Positions 15,878 to 24,801 of a stretch of DNA of 64,000 nt are shown piece after piece. The DNA comes from Micromonospora chersina. Its GTDB lineage: Bacteria; Actinomycetota; Actinomycetes; Mycobacteriales; Micromonosporaceae. The number at the start of each line of letters is the position of its first letter. Positions within the stretch are counted from its first letter, which is position 1. The notes beneath the pieces were generated by a model. That model did not search any database, was not told where the DNA came from, and saw nothing but the letters and a program-made list of their open reading frames with translations. Location of the stretch: positions 3,286,001 through 3,350,000 of the forward strand of contig NZ_FMIB01000002.1 of NCBI RefSeq assembly GCF_900091475.1, written 5' to 3'. Made by a program: the position numbers and the translations under genes.

Positions 15878-17076
15878 CGCTCCTCCATTCCCCACGGCGA
15901 GCCGTAGCCGGTCAGCAGGTCGAGGAAGGGCACCGGGGGCAGCGCCTCCGGGCCGAGCACGCCGACGCCGGACCACGCCCCGGTGGCCAGCAGTTCCAGG
16001 GCCACGACCGGGTTGACGGCGGTCTGCCAGACCACCGCCTGGTGGCCGTACTCCGCCATCGACCACTCGTTGTCGACCACGTGGTAGAGGTAGACCCGCC
16101 GCGGCCGCCCGTCCAAGCCGGTTCCGGTGACGTACGTGCCGGCGCAGGTCTTGCCGCGCATCCGGTCGCCGAGGGTGGCGGGGTCGGGCAGGCAGGCGGC
16201 CACGACGTCGCGCGGCGACACCTCGACGCCGCGGACGCGGACGGGCGACGTCGAGTCGAGGCCGAGCTTGTGCAGCGTCTTCAGCACCTCGATGAACTCG
16301 TCACCGAGGCCGTACTTGAAGGTGACCCGCTTCGCCTTCACCCAGCGCGGGATGAGCAGCACCTCCTCGTGCTCCACGTTGACGCACTCGACCGGGCCGA
16401 TCCCCTCGGGGAACTCGAACACCTCGGGCTCGGAGAACGGCGGGGTGGTGTACCAGCCCCGGTCGGCCTCCCAGACCACCGGCGGGTTCAGGCACTCCTC
16501 GATGGTGGTCCAGATGGAGAACGAGGGGGCGAAGTCGTAGCCGTCGACGGTGAGGTTCGCGCCGTCGCGTACCCCGATCTCGTCGATCTCGGCGAAGAGT
16601 TCGTCGGCGGCGTAGCGGGCGAACACGTCGGAGAGGCCCGGTTCGATGCCGATGCCGCAGAGCGCGAGCCGCCCGGCGGCCGACCACTGGTCAGCAAGCG
16701 CGAACTGCTCGTCGCCGAGCTTCACCCCGGTCTCGGCGTGCGGCGCGTCCGGGTGCGGCCGGGACAGCGACATGGCCATGTCGAGGTAGTCGGCTCCGGC
16801 GGCGAACGCGCCGTCGAAGATCGGCATGACGAAGCGCGGATCGACGGCGTTGAGCACGTGGCTGATCCGGTGCTCCCGGCAGAGCGCGGCGACCGCCTCG
16901 GCGGAGGAGGCGTCGACGCGGGCGGCGACGAACGGGTCGCCGTGGCCGGCCACCGCCCGTGACGCGCGGTCGAGGTCGTAGTCCGCGACCACCATGGTCT
17001 CGAAGAAGGAACGGCGGGCGGCGATGGATACGGCGGCGGAGCCGACGCCACCGGCGCCGACGAGGAGGATACGCAT
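15874..17076 (-). CDS. Saccharopine dehydrogenase-like oxidoreductase
   Basis: 400 residues with an N-terminal Rossmann fold (MRILLVGAGGVGSAAVSIAA, then VADYDLDRA) and a large C-terminal saccharopine-dehydrogenase-type domain (LCGIGIEPGLSDVFARY, DEIGVRDGANL, GYDFAPSFSIWTTIEE). The family includes saccharopine dehydrogenase, carboxynorspermidine dehydrogenase and L-lysine-related enzymes, all of which make or break a secondary amine between an amino acid and an aldehyde or keto acid. It is coupled by overlaps to both neighbours (ATGA upstream, GTGA downstream) inside a polyamine-uptake operon. A role in opening or forming carboxy-polyamines or amino-acid adducts is inferred, not shown. Confidence 0.82.
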   Translation of the reverse strand: MRILLVGAGGVGSAAVSIAARRSFFETMVVADYDLDRASRAVAGHGDPFVAARVDASSAEAVAALCREHRISHVLNAVDPRFVMPIFDGAFAAGADYLDMAMSLSRPHPDAPHAETGVKLGDEQFALADQWSAAGRLALCGIGIEPGLSDVFARYAADELFAEIDEIGVRDGANLTVDGYDFAPSFSIWTTIEECLNPPVVWEADRGWYTTPPFSEPEVFEFPEGIGPVECVNVEHEEVLLIPRWVKAKRVTFKYGLGDEFIEVLKTLHKLGLDSTSPVRVRGVEVSPRDVVAACLPDPATLGDRMRGKTCAGTYVTGTGLDGRPRRVYLYHVVDNEWSMAEYGHQAVVWQTAVNPVVALELLATGAWSGVGVLGPEALPPVPFLDLLTGYGSPWGMEER

Positions 17077-18497
17077 CAGGAGTCGAACCCCAGTCCAAGA
17101 CGATCGAGAGTACGGAGCCAGAGGTTGCGCCGCCCCTCCCGCGCGTCGGCGCGGGCGAGCGACCAGCGGGTGAGGTTGATGCCGGTGGCCCGGATCGGCT
17201 CCGGCGGGAACGGCAGCGGCTTGCGGCGGACCAGGTCGAGCCGGGTCAGCGGGGTGTCCTCCCCGCCGAGCAGGTCGAGCATCACCCGCGCCCCGAACCG
17301 GGTCGCCCCGACGCCCAGCCCGGTGAACCCGGCCGCGTACGCCAGCCGCCCCTCGTAGGCGGTGCCGAAGAACGCGCAGAACCGGGTGCAGGTGTCGATG
17401 ACGCCACCCCAGCGGTGGCTGAACCGCAACCCTTCCAGCTGGGGGAAGGTCGTGAAGAAGTGCGACGCCAGCGCCGTGAAGGTGGCCTCGCGCTGCTCCA
17501 ACTCCGGAGCCATCCGGTTGCCGTAGTGGTAGATGGCGTCGTAGCCGCCGAACAGGATCCGGCCGTCGGCGGTGATCCGGTAGTAGTGGAACTGGTTGCC
17601 GGTGTCGGCCAGCCCCTGCCGGTTGCGCCAGCCGATGGCGTCGCGCTGGGCGGGCGTCAGCGGCTCGGTCATCAGCGCGTAGTCGTAGACCGGCACCAGC
17701 CAGGCGCGCAGCCGGCGCAGCAGCGGCGGGAACGCGTTGGTGGCGAGCACCACCTGCCGGGCCCGCACCGCGCCGGGCACGCCGTCCGGGCCGCCGGCCG
17801 TGGCCGCGCGCAGCGCGCCGCCGTCGCGGGCCAGCCCGGTGACCCGGGTGTGCTCGTGGATGCGGACGCCCAGGTCGAGGGCGGCGCGGCGCAGGCCCCA
17901 GGCCAGCTTCGCCGGGTCGAGCAGGGCCACCCGGTCCCGGTCCCACATCCCACCGAGGTACGTCGGCGAGGCGACCTCGGCGCGTACCTCGTCGCGGTCG
18001 AGCAGCCGCACGTCGTGGCCGTACCGGCGGGCCAGCGCGGCGTCCTCCGCCAGCCCGGCGAGCTGGTACGGCTCGACGGCCACCGCCAGCTCGCCGGTGC
18101 GCTCGAAGTCGCAGTCGATGCCGTGCTTCACGACGGTGTCGGCGATGGCGTCCAGGTTCTCCCGGCCGAGCCGTTCCAGCTCGTCGATCTCGTCGGGCCA
18201 CCGCTCGGCGCCGTTGGCGAGGCCGTGGGTGAGCGACGCGGCGCAGAACCCGCCGTTGCGCCCGGAGGCCGCCCAGCCGCAGGTGCCGGCCTCGACCAGG
18301 AGCACGTCCCGGTCCGGGTCGGCCTCCTTGGCCAGCAGCGCGGTCCAGAGCCCGGAGTAGCCGCCGCCGACCACCAGCAGGTCGGCGTCGTGGACGCCGG
18401 CCAGGGGCGGTAGCGGATCCGGGCGTTCCGGTCGGTCGAGCCAGTACGGGACGGGCGCGGCGTCGGCCAGCGCCCGGCCGGTATGCGGGAGGTTCAT
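17076..18497 (-). CDS. FAD-dependent amine oxidase, PuuB/DAO-like
   Basis: 473 residues. The FAD-binding dinucleotide fold is DADLLVVGGGYSGLWTALLA near the N-terminus, followed by the ASGRNGGFC motif shared by gamma-glutamylputrescine oxidase and related D-amino-acid-oxidase-fold enzymes. Further seen are DFERTGELAVA, a substrate-side RILFGGYDAIYHYG and a C-terminal FTGLGVGATRFGAR that closes the FAD site. It is a soluble flavoprotein that probably oxidises an imported polyamine or its conjugate to an aminoaldehyde plus hydrogen peroxide. It is coupled by overlap to the permease gene and to the saccharopine-dehydrogenase-like gene. A second homologue lies at 25481-26857. Confidence 0.85.
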   Translation of the reverse strand: MNLPHTGRALADAAPVPYWLDRPERPDPLPPLAGVHDADLLVVGGGYSGLWTALLAKEADPDRDVLLVEAGTCGWAASGRNGGFCAASLTHGLANGAERWPDEIDELERLGRENLDAIADTVVKHGIDCDFERTGELAVAVEPYQLAGLAEDAALARRYGHDVRLLDRDEVRAEVASPTYLGGMWDRDRVALLDPAKLAWGLRRAALDLGVRIHEHTRVTGLARDGGALRAATAGGPDGVPGAVRARQVVLATNAFPPLLRRLRAWLVPVYDYALMTEPLTPAQRDAIGWRNRQGLADTGNQFHYYRITADGRILFGGYDAIYHYGNRMAPELEQREATFTALASHFFTTFPQLEGLRFSHRWGGVIDTCTRFCAFFGTAYEGRLAYAAGFTGLGVGATRFGARVMLDLLGGEDTPLTRLDLVRRKPLPFPPEPIRATGINLTRWSLARADAREGRRNLWLRTLDRLGLGFDS

Positions 18498-19336
18498 GAC
18501 GCGCTCTTGCCGGCCCCGACGGCGGCGACGGGCGCCGCGAGGGCGGCGCGCCGGGCCCGGCGACCGCGCAGCGAGCTGGCGCCGACCAGGAGCAGCGCGA
18601 TCGCGAACATGGCCGTGCCGATGACGTTCACCTGCGGCGGGATTCCCCGCTGGGCGGCGCCCCAGACGTACATGGGGAAGGTGACAGTGGTGCCGGCGTT
18701 GAAGTTCGTGATGATGAAGTCGTCGAAGCTCAGCGAGAAGGCCAGCAGCGCGGCGGCCACGATGCCGGGCAGCACCAGGGGCAGGGTGATCCGCCGGAAG
18801 GTCTGCCACTCGCTGGCGTAGAGGTCCATGGCGGCCTCCTCCAGCCGCCGGTCCATGCCGGCCAGCCGGGCCTTGACGGTGACCACCACGAACGACACGC
18901 AGAACATCACGTGCGCGATGACGATGGTCCAGAAGCCCTGCGGCACCCCGGCGGCCACGAAGAGGGCGAGCAGCGAGGTGCCCATCACCAGCTCCGGGGT
19001 GGCCATCGGCAGGAAGATCAGGCCGTTGATCCCGGACCGGCCGCGGAAGCCGTGCCGGACCAGGGCGAACGCCATGAGCGTGCCGAGGATGGTGGAGACC
19101 ACCGTGGCGATCAGGCCGATCTCCATGCTGCGTACCACCGCGTCGCACATGTCGGAGGTGGCGCAGGGGTGGGTCCAGTTGTCGAGCGTGAACTCGTTGA
19201 AGTCGTAGGACAGCCGGCTGGACGGCCGGTTGAAGGAGAGCCCGGCGACCACGAGGATCGGCAGCGAGAGGTAGCCGAGGACGAGCAGTGCCACGCCCAT
19301 GACCCAGCGGTCGGCGAGCCAACGCTTCAGTTTCAC
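18494..19336 (-). CDS. potC: Polyamine ABC transporter permease, PotC type
   Basis: 280-residue inner-membrane permease of a spermidine/putrescine importer. About six transmembrane segments are visible, starting with WVMGVALLVLGYLSLPILVV. The conserved EAA loop that docks the ATPase is present: EEAAMDLYASEWQTFRRITL followed by PLVLPG. PotC-like FDDFIITNF follows. A loop between the first two helices contains two Cys (HPCATSDMCD). The GTG start overlaps the potB stop (GTGA) and its own stop overlaps the FAD oxidase start (ATGA), so import and oxidation are translated together. Confidence 0.88.
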   Translation of the reverse strand: MKLKRWLADRWVMGVALLVLGYLSLPILVVAGLSFNRPSSRLSYDFNEFTLDNWTHPCATSDMCDAVVRSMEIGLIATVVSTILGTLMAFALVRHGFRGRSGINGLIFLPMATPELVMGTSLLALFVAAGVPQGFWTIVIAHVMFCVSFVVVTVKARLAGMDRRLEEAAMDLYASEWQTFRRITLPLVLPGIVAAALLAFSLSFDDFIITNFNAGTTVTFPMYVWGAAQRGIPPQVNVIGTAMFAIALLLVGASSLRGRRARRAALAAPVAAVGAGKSAS

Positions 19337-20244
19337 AGCACCTCCTCCGTGCCGGCCTTGCGCAGGTAGACGAAGACGATCGCGAGGATCGCGGCCATCA
19401 GCAGGAACGACAGCGCCGCGCCCTGCGGGTAGTCCAGCCGGACCAGGAACGCCGAGTCGATGACGTTGCCGATCATGTACTCGTTGGGGGTGCCGAGCAG
19501 TTCGGCGTTGATGTAGTCGCCGGTGGCCGGGATGAAGAAGAGCAGCGTGCCGGCGATCAGCCCGGGCATGGACAGCGGCAGGGTGACCTTCCGGAAGGCG
19601 CGCAGCGGGCTCGCGTACAGGTCGCTCGCCGCCTCCAGCAGCCGCGGGTCGAGCCGCTCCAGGCTCGCGTACAGCGGCAGCACCAGGAAGGGCAGGAAGT
19701 TGTACGTCAGGCCGAGCACCACCGCGAACGGGGTGGCCAGCAGCCGGCCGTCCGCCCCGAGCAGGTGCACCTCGCGCAGCAGCCCGACCACCCAGCCGTT
19801 GTCCGACAGGATGGTCTTCCAGGCCAGGGTGCGCACCAGGAAGCTGGTGAACATCGGCGCGACGACGGCCACCAGCAGCAGGTTCTTCCACCGGCCGGCC
19901 TTCTGGGCGATCGCGTACGCCAGCGGGTAGCCCATGAGCAGGGCCAGCACCAGCGCGATCGCCGAGTAGACGAAGGACCTGGCGAACTGCGGCCAGTACG
20001 CCTGCAACGCGACCCAGTAGTTGCCGACCTCCCCGGTCATCGCGTAGCCGGTGGAGAGCGACCCGCTCGGGTCGTAGAGGCTGGCGGCGGCGAGCTGGAG
20101 CAGCGGCAGGACGAAGAAGACGAGCAGCCAGGCGGCGCCGGGCAGCAGCAGGAGGTACGGCAGCAGCCTGCTCCGCCCCCGCCGGGTCCCTGGCGGCGCG
20201 GCCGGCTGCCCCGACGAGGTCGGTACGTGGGCCAGGGCGCTCAT
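19333..20244 (-). CDS. potB: Polyamine ABC transporter permease, PotB type
   Basis: 303-residue permease. A Ser/Pro/Arg-rich cytoplasmic N-terminus (about 25 residues) precedes the first helix (LLPYLLLLPGAAWLLVFFVL). About six helices in all are present, with the EAA loop LLEAASDLYASPLRAFRKVT followed by LPLSMPG. The PotB-like periplasmic segment with YALTGEV-type sequence is present as YAMTGEVGNYW. The ATG overlaps the potA stop and its stop overlaps the potC start, consistent with stoichiometric assembly of the heterodimeric channel. Confidence 0.88.
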   Translation of the reverse strand: MSALAHVPTSSGQPAAPPGTRRGRSRLLPYLLLLPGAAWLLVFFVLPLLQLAAASLYDPSGSLSTGYAMTGEVGNYWVALQAYWPQFARSFVYSAIALVLALLMGYPLAYAIAQKAGRWKNLLLVAVVAPMFTSFLVRTLAWKTILSDNGWVVGLLREVHLLGADGRLLATPFAVVLGLTYNFLPFLVLPLYASLERLDPRLLEAASDLYASPLRAFRKVTLPLSMPGLIAGTLLFFIPATGDYINAELLGTPNEYMIGNVIDSAFLVRLDYPQGAALSFLLMAAILAIVFVYLRKAGTEEVL

Positions 20245-21395
20245 GACAGCGCACCCACCGGCGGCTCGTCGAGCAGCGGGCTGGTCTGGTCGTCCTCACC
20301 GGCCGCCCGGGGCAGCAGGAAGGCGTGCCGTGGATCCCAGTGCGCGGTCACCGGGGCGCCGACCGGCAGCCGCCCGCCGACCCCGCTGTTCGCCGCGAAC
20401 ACGGACAGCTCGCTGCCCCACGCCGTGCGCACCAGGTACTGCGTGCTCACCCCGACGTACGAGGCGTCGCTGACCACGCCGCCGAGGTGCTGGTGGCCGG
20501 CGGGCACCTGATCGGGGCCGCCGACCAGGTGCAGCTTCTCGGGACGTACCCCGAGGAAGACCGGCCCGTAATCGGCCCGGGCCCGGCCGGCGGGCACCGA
20601 GAAGCGCGCGCCGTGCGCCGTGACCAGCACGTCGTGGCCGCTGCGGCCGGCGGCCTCGCCGGCCAGCAGGTTGGACTGGCCGAGGAAGTTCGCCACGAAC
20701 GCGGTGGCCGGGTACTCGTAGAGGTCGGCGGGGGCGCCGAGCTGCTCGATCCGGCCGGCGTTCATCACCGCGACCGTGTCGGCCATGGTCATGGCCTCCT
20801 CCTGGTCGTGGGTGACGTGCACGAAGGTGATGCCGACCTCGGTCTGGATCCGCTTCAGCTCGATCTGCATCTGCCGGCGCAGCTTGAGGTCGAGCGCGCC
20901 GAGCGGCTCGTCCAGCAGCAGCACCTGCGGGTGGTTGATGAGCGCCCGGGCCAGCGCCACGCGCTGCTGCTGGCCGCCGGAGAGCTGGGCCGGCTTGCGC
21001 CGGCCGTACCCTTCGAGCTGCACCAGCGAGAGCATCCGCTCGACCTGGTCGGTCACCTTGCGGATGCCCCGCCGGCGCAGCCCGAAGGCCACGTTCTCGT
21101 GGATGTCGAGGTGCGGGAAGAGCGCGTAACTCTGGAACACGGTGTTCACCGGCCGCTTGTACGGCCGCAGCCCGGCGATGTCACGGTCGCCGAGCAGCAC
21201 CTGCCCGCTGGTCGGTTCCTCCAGCCCGGCGATCATCCGCAGGGTGGTGGTCTTGCCGCAGCCGGACGCCCCGAGCAGGGCGAAGAACGAGCCCTGTGGG
21301 ATGGTGAGGCTGAGGTCGTCCACCGCGGTGAAGACGCCGAACCGCTTGGTCAGGTTGGCCAGGCGCAGATCGCCGGCCGGTGTCTCGTGTCCCAT
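20241..21395 (-). CDS. potA: Polyamine ABC transporter ATP-binding protein
   Basis: 384 residues. The ATPase domain has Walker A LLGASGCGKTTTL, Q-loop VFQSYALFPHL, signature LSGGQQQRVALARAL, Walker B VLLLDEPLGALD and H-loop HVTHDQEEA. From about residue 240 there is a TOBE regulatory domain (FLGVRPEKLHL). This layout is typical of PotA/CUT1-like importers and distinguishes it from exporter ATPases. It starts 5 bp after the potD stop and overlaps potB. It energises uptake of the ligand bound by the adjacent PotD-like lipoprotein. Confidence 0.92.
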   Translation of the reverse strand: MGHETPAGDLRLANLTKRFGVFTAVDDLSLTIPQGSFFALLGASGCGKTTTLRMIAGLEEPTSGQVLLGDRDIAGLRPYKRPVNTVFQSYALFPHLDIHENVAFGLRRRGIRKVTDQVERMLSLVQLEGYGRRKPAQLSGGQQQRVALARALINHPQVLLLDEPLGALDLKLRRQMQIELKRIQTEVGITFVHVTHDQEEAMTMADTVAVMNAGRIEQLGAPADLYEYPATAFVANFLGQSNLLAGEAAGRSGHDVLVTAHGARFSVPAGRARADYGPVFLGVRPEKLHLVGGPDQVPAGHQHLGGVVSDASYVGVSTQYLVRTAWGSELSVFAANSGVGGRLPVGAPVTAHWDPRHAFLLPRAAGEDDQTSPLLDEPPVGALS

Positions 21396-21400
21396 GTGCC

Positions 21401-22585
21401 TCACGCCCCGATGACCTGCTGGAACTTGGCCTCGTACTCCTTCTCCCGCTTCTCGTCCAGGGCCATGAAGACCTTGGACTTCGACAGCATCGCCTCGTCG
21501 GGGAAGATGAGCGGGTTGGCGGCCAGTTCCGGGTCGATCTTCTCCATCTCGGCCTGTGCGCCCTTGACCGGGCAGATGTAGTTGACGTACGCGGCGAGCT
21601 TCGCGGCGACCGCCGGGTCGTAGTAGTAGTTGATCAGCTCTTCGGCGTTGGCCTTGTGGGTGGCCTTGTTCGGCACGAGCATGTTGTCCGACCACAGCAT
21701 CACGCCGGAATCGGGCACCACGAACTTGATCTTCTCGTCCTCGAAGCCGAGCTGGATCACGTCGCCGGACCAGCCGATGCAGGCGGCGATGTCGCCCTTG
21801 GCCAGGTCGGGGGCGTAGTCGTTGCCGGTGAACTTCCGGATCTGCTTGGAGTCCACGGCCTTCTTCAGCTTGTTCAGCGCGTCGTCGAACTGCGCCGTGG
21901 TGAAGTTCGCCGGGTCGTGCCCGTTGGACTGGAGCAGCAGGCCCATGGTGTCCCGCATCTCCGACAGCGCGGTCACCTTGCCCTTGAGGTCGGGGCGGGT
22001 GAGCAGCTCGTCGACGGTGCGGATCTCCTTGGCCACCTTGGCGTTGTACGCGAGCCCGGCCAGGCCGGACTGCCACGGGATGGCGAGCTGGTTGTCGCTG
22101 TCGAAGGAGCGGTTGCGCAGTGAGGGCAGCAGGTTGGCCTCGACGTTGGGCAGCTTGGCCTTGTCCAGCTTCTGGATCCAGCCGAGCCGGATCATCCGGG
22201 CCGCCATCCAGTCGGTGAGGACCATGATGTCCCGCCCGGTGGTCTGACAGCCGGCGAGCTGGTTCTGCACCTTGCCGAAGAACTCGTTGTTGTCGTTGAC
22301 GTCCTCGGTGTAGGTCACCTGGATGCCGGACTTCTTGATGAACTCGTCCAGCGTGGGGCGCTTGGACTCGTCCTTCTCGTCCGCGTCCATGTACTGCGGC
22401 CAGTTCGAGAAGGCCAGTTTCTTCTCCGTGGCGGAGAGATCCTCGCTCTTGCAACCGGCCTCGGTCTGCTGTGCACCCTTGGTGCCGCAGCCGGCCAGCG
22501 TGCCCGCCGTGGCGAGCAGGGCGGCCGAGCCGAGGGTCCCGGTGAGCAGACCACGCCGCGTGAGGTGCCGGTGGGGACTACGCAT
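21401..22585 (-). CDS. potD: Polyamine-binding lipoprotein of ABC importer, PotD type
   Basis: 394-residue extracellular solute-binding protein. The N-terminus carries a twin-arginine-like lipoprotein signal (HLTRRGLLTG, hydrophobic stretch, lipobox LAGC), so it is probably exported folded and anchored to the membrane. The mature part opens with KKLAFSNWPQYMD, a PotD-family hallmark, followed by VTYTEDVNDNNEFFGK and YNAKVAKE. The start ATG has AGGAG upstream. It is the first gene of the seven-gene unit. The upstream region contains a GGATTCCGTTGCGG element and the divergent Lrp-family gene. The exact ligand (putrescine, spermidine, agmatine) is not readable. Confidence 0.9.
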   Translation of the reverse strand: MRSPHRHLTRRGLLTGTLGSAALLATAGTLAGCGTKGAQQTEAGCKSEDLSATEKKLAFSNWPQYMDADEKDESKRPTLDEFIKKSGIQVTYTEDVNDNNEFFGKVQNQLAGCQTTGRDIMVLTDWMAARMIRLGWIQKLDKAKLPNVEANLLPSLRNRSFDSDNQLAIPWQSGLAGLAYNAKVAKEIRTVDELLTRPDLKGKVTALSEMRDTMGLLLQSNGHDPANFTTAQFDDALNKLKKAVDSKQIRKFTGNDYAPDLAKGDIAACIGWSGDVIQLGFEDEKIKFVVPDSGVMLWSDNMLVPNKATHKANAEELINYYYDPAVAAKLAAYVNYICPVKGAQAEMEKIDPELAANPLIFPDEAMLSKSKVFMALDEKREKEYEAKFQQVIGA

Positions 22586-22697
22586 GTGACGACTCCTAGG
22601 GGGGTCATCGTCGGCGGCGGGACGGGGGTGGCGCGCCGGCGGGAGGGTCAATGGCGATGGACGACTGATCCTGACATGAGGTGACCTCCCTTACAAG

Positions 22698-22711
22698 GGA
22701 TTCCGTTGCGG
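22698..22711. promoter_or_regulatory. Putative Lrp-family binding element, copy 1
   Basis: GGATTCCGTTGCGG, in the 208-bp divergent region between potD and the Lrp/AsnC gene. The identical 14-mer recurs at 23310-23323 upstream of the aminotransferase. Both copies are followed by a GATTA/CGATAA-like tail. Confidence 0.6.
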
Positions 22712-22793
22712 GATTAGCCAAGCACCACGAAATACGCCAGACTGCGCCGGGGCACTACGCTCAGCACGAGGATTCGGACATGGGGAGCGGACG

Positions 22794-23306
22794 ATGGCCA
22801 ACCGGCAACTGGAGAACGGCAACGGCAGCCGCCGCGTCACGGTGCGTGAAGGTGCCAGTCACGCTCTGCTCGACGACGTGGCCAAGCAGATCATCGAGCA
22901 GCTCCAGGAGGACGGCCGTCGCCCCTACGCGACCATCGGCAAGGCGGTCGGCCTGTCCGAGGCGGCGGTGCGCCAGCGGGTGCAGCGCCTGCTCGACGCC
23001 GGGGTCATGCAGATCGTGGCGGTGACCGATCCGCTCCAGCTCGGCTTCCCCCGCCAGGCCATGATCGGCCTGCGCACCGACGGCGACCTGGAGCGGGTGG
23101 CCGACCGGCTCGCCGAGTTCGAGGAGATCGACTACGTGGTGATCACCGCCGGGTCGTTCGACCTGCTGGCCGAGGTGGTCTGCCGCAACGACGAGCACCT
23201 GCTGGAGATCCTCCAGAAGCTGCGCGGGGTCTCCGGTGTGGTCTCCACCGAGGCGTTCGTCTACCTCAAGCTCCGCAAGCAGACCTACAGCTGGGGCACC
23301 GCCTGA
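22794..23306 (+). CDS. Lrp/AsnC-family transcriptional regulator
   Basis: 170 residues. The N-terminal helix-turn-helix (about 25-80) contains LQEDGRRPYATIGKAVGLSE and AAVRQRVQRLLDAGVMQIVAV. The C-terminal RAM/AsnC ligand domain contains AMIGLRTDGDLERVADRLAE and YVVITAGSFDLLAEVVCRND. A short 20-residue basic N-terminal extension precedes the HTH. It is divergent from the potD operon and lies directly upstream of the aminotransferase-flavoprotein-FAD oxidase unit. Repeated GGATTCCGTTGCGG elements on both sides suggest it controls both units, presumably in response to an amino acid or amine. Confidence 0.9.
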   Translation: MANRQLENGNGSRRVTVREGASHALLDDVAKQIIEQLQEDGRRPYATIGKAVGLSEAAVRQRVQRLLDAGVMQIVAVTDPLQLGFPRQAMIGLRTDGDLERVADRLAEFEEIDYVVITAGSFDLLAEVVCRNDEHLLEILQKLRGVSGVVSTEAFVYLKLRKQTYSWGTA

Positions 23307-23309
23307 TGC

Positions 23310-23353
23310 GGATTCCGTTGCGGCGATAAACGCCGCTCGCTGAATCCGTTGTC
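23310..23353. promoter_or_regulatory. Putative Lrp-family binding elements, copies 2 and 3
   Basis: A perfect GGATTCCGTTGCGG (23310-23323) and, 18 bp further, an imperfect GAATCCGTTGTC (23342-23353). They lie just after the Lrp stop and about 100-145 bp before the aminotransferase ATG. Confidence 0.6.
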
Positions 23354-23454
23354 ATTCGCCCCACACACTTGCGTTATCAGCATCGACTGTGGGATAACCG
23401 TGGGCAGAGCGGCCGGTGTCACCCCTGACCGGCCCGAGACCCGATGGGGCTGAC

Positions 23455-24801
23455 ATGGCCAACGCCACCGACCACCTCTGGATGCACTTCACCCGGATGG
23501 CCAGCTACTCCGCCGGCGAGGTACCGACCATCGTGCGCGGCGAGGGCGCGTACGTGTGGGACTCGCAGGGCCGCCGCTACCTGGACGGGCTGGCCGGGCT
23601 CTTCGTCGTCAACGCCGGCCACGGCCGCACCGAACTCGCCGAGGCGGCCGCCAAGCAGGCCGGCGAGCTGGCCTACTTCCCACTGTGGTCGTACGCCCAC
23701 CCCAAGGCCGTCGAGCTGGCCGAGAAGGTCGCCTCGCTGGCCCCCGGCGACCTGAACCGGGTCTTCTTCACCACCGGCGGCTCCGAGGCCGTCGAGGCGG
23801 CGTGGAAGCTGGCCCGGGCCTACTTCAAGCGCACCGGACAGCCGAACAAGTACAAGGTCGTCAGCCGGTACATCGCGTACCACGGCACCTCCATGGGCGC
23901 GCTGTCGATCACCGGCCTGCCCGGCATCAAGAGCGACTTCGAGCCGCTGGTGCCCGGCGGCATCAAGGTGCCGAACACCAACTTCTACCGGGCCCCCGAG
24001 CACGGCGACGACCCCGAGGCGTTCGGCCGCTGGGCCGCCGAGGAGATCGGCCGCGCCATCGAGCGGGAAGGGCCGGACACCGTCGCCGCGGTCTTCCTGG
24101 AGCCGGTGCAGAACTCCGGCGGCTGCTTCCCGCCGCCGCCCGGCTACTTCGAGCGGGTCCGGGAGATCTGCGACGCGTACGACGTGCTGCTCGTCAGCGA
24201 CGAGGTGATCTGCTCGTGGGGCCGGCTCGGCGAGTACTTCGGCGCCGTCCGCTACGGCTACCAGCCCGACATCATCACCACGGCCAAGGGCATCACCTCC
24301 GGCTACGCCCCGCTCGGCGCGATGATCGCCAGCGAGCGGCTCATGGAGCCGTTCCTCACCGAGACCGGCATGTTCGCCCACGGTGTGACCTTCGGCGGCC
24401 ACCCCGTCTCCTGCGCGGTCGCCCTGGCCAACCTGGAGGTCTTCGCCCGCGAGGACCTCGTCGGGCACGTCCGGGCCAACGAGGGCGCCTTCCGGTCCAC
24501 CCTGGAGAAGCTCAACGACCTGCCGATCGTCGGCGAGGTCCGCGGCGACGGCTACTTCTACGGCATCGAACTGGTCAAGGACAAGGCGACCCGGGAGACC
24601 TTCGACGAGGCCGAGTCGGAGCGGCTGCTGCGCGGCTTCCTCTCCACCGCGCTCTTCCAGGCCGGGCTCTACTGCCGCGCCGACGACCGGGGCGACCCCG
24701 TGATCCAGCTCGCCCCGCCGCTGATCGCCCAGCAGCAGCAGTTCGACGAGATCGAGCAGATCCTGCGCGCCGTGCTGACCGAGGCATGGGCGCGCCTCTG
24801 A
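23455..24801 (+). CDS. Class III aminotransferase (putrescine/amine--pyruvate type)
   Basis: 448-residue PLP aminotransferase. Seen: FFTTGGSEAVEAAWKLAR, YHGTSMGALSITG, EPVQNSGGCFPPP, VSDEVICSWGRLGEYFG and the PLP Lys in TTAKGITSGYAPLGA. The layout matches the subgroup annotated as aspartate aminotransferase family or putrescine--pyruvate aminotransferase. It differs from the GABA transaminase at 1191. It follows the Lrp gene and the repeated operator-like elements, and it overlaps the flavin-binding gene by 16 bp. In context it probably transaminates an amine or omega-amino acid from imported polyamines; the acceptor is unknown. Confidence 0.88.
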   Translation: MANATDHLWMHFTRMASYSAGEVPTIVRGEGAYVWDSQGRRYLDGLAGLFVVNAGHGRTELAEAAAKQAGELAYFPLWSYAHPKAVELAEKVASLAPGDLNRVFFTTGGSEAVEAAWKLARAYFKRTGQPNKYKVVSRYIAYHGTSMGALSITGLPGIKSDFEPLVPGGIKVPNTNFYRAPEHGDDPEAFGRWAAEEIGRAIEREGPDTVAAVFLEPVQNSGGCFPPPPGYFERVREICDAYDVLLVSDEVICSWGRLGEYFGAVRYGYQPDIITTAKGITSGYAPLGAMIASERLMEPFLTETGMFAHGVTFGGHPVSCAVALANLEVFAREDLVGHVRANEGAFRSTLEKLNDLPIVGEVRGDGYFYGIELVKDKATRETFDEAESERLLRGFLSTALFQAGLYCRADDRGDPVIQLAPPLIAQQQQFDEIEQILRAVLTEAWARL

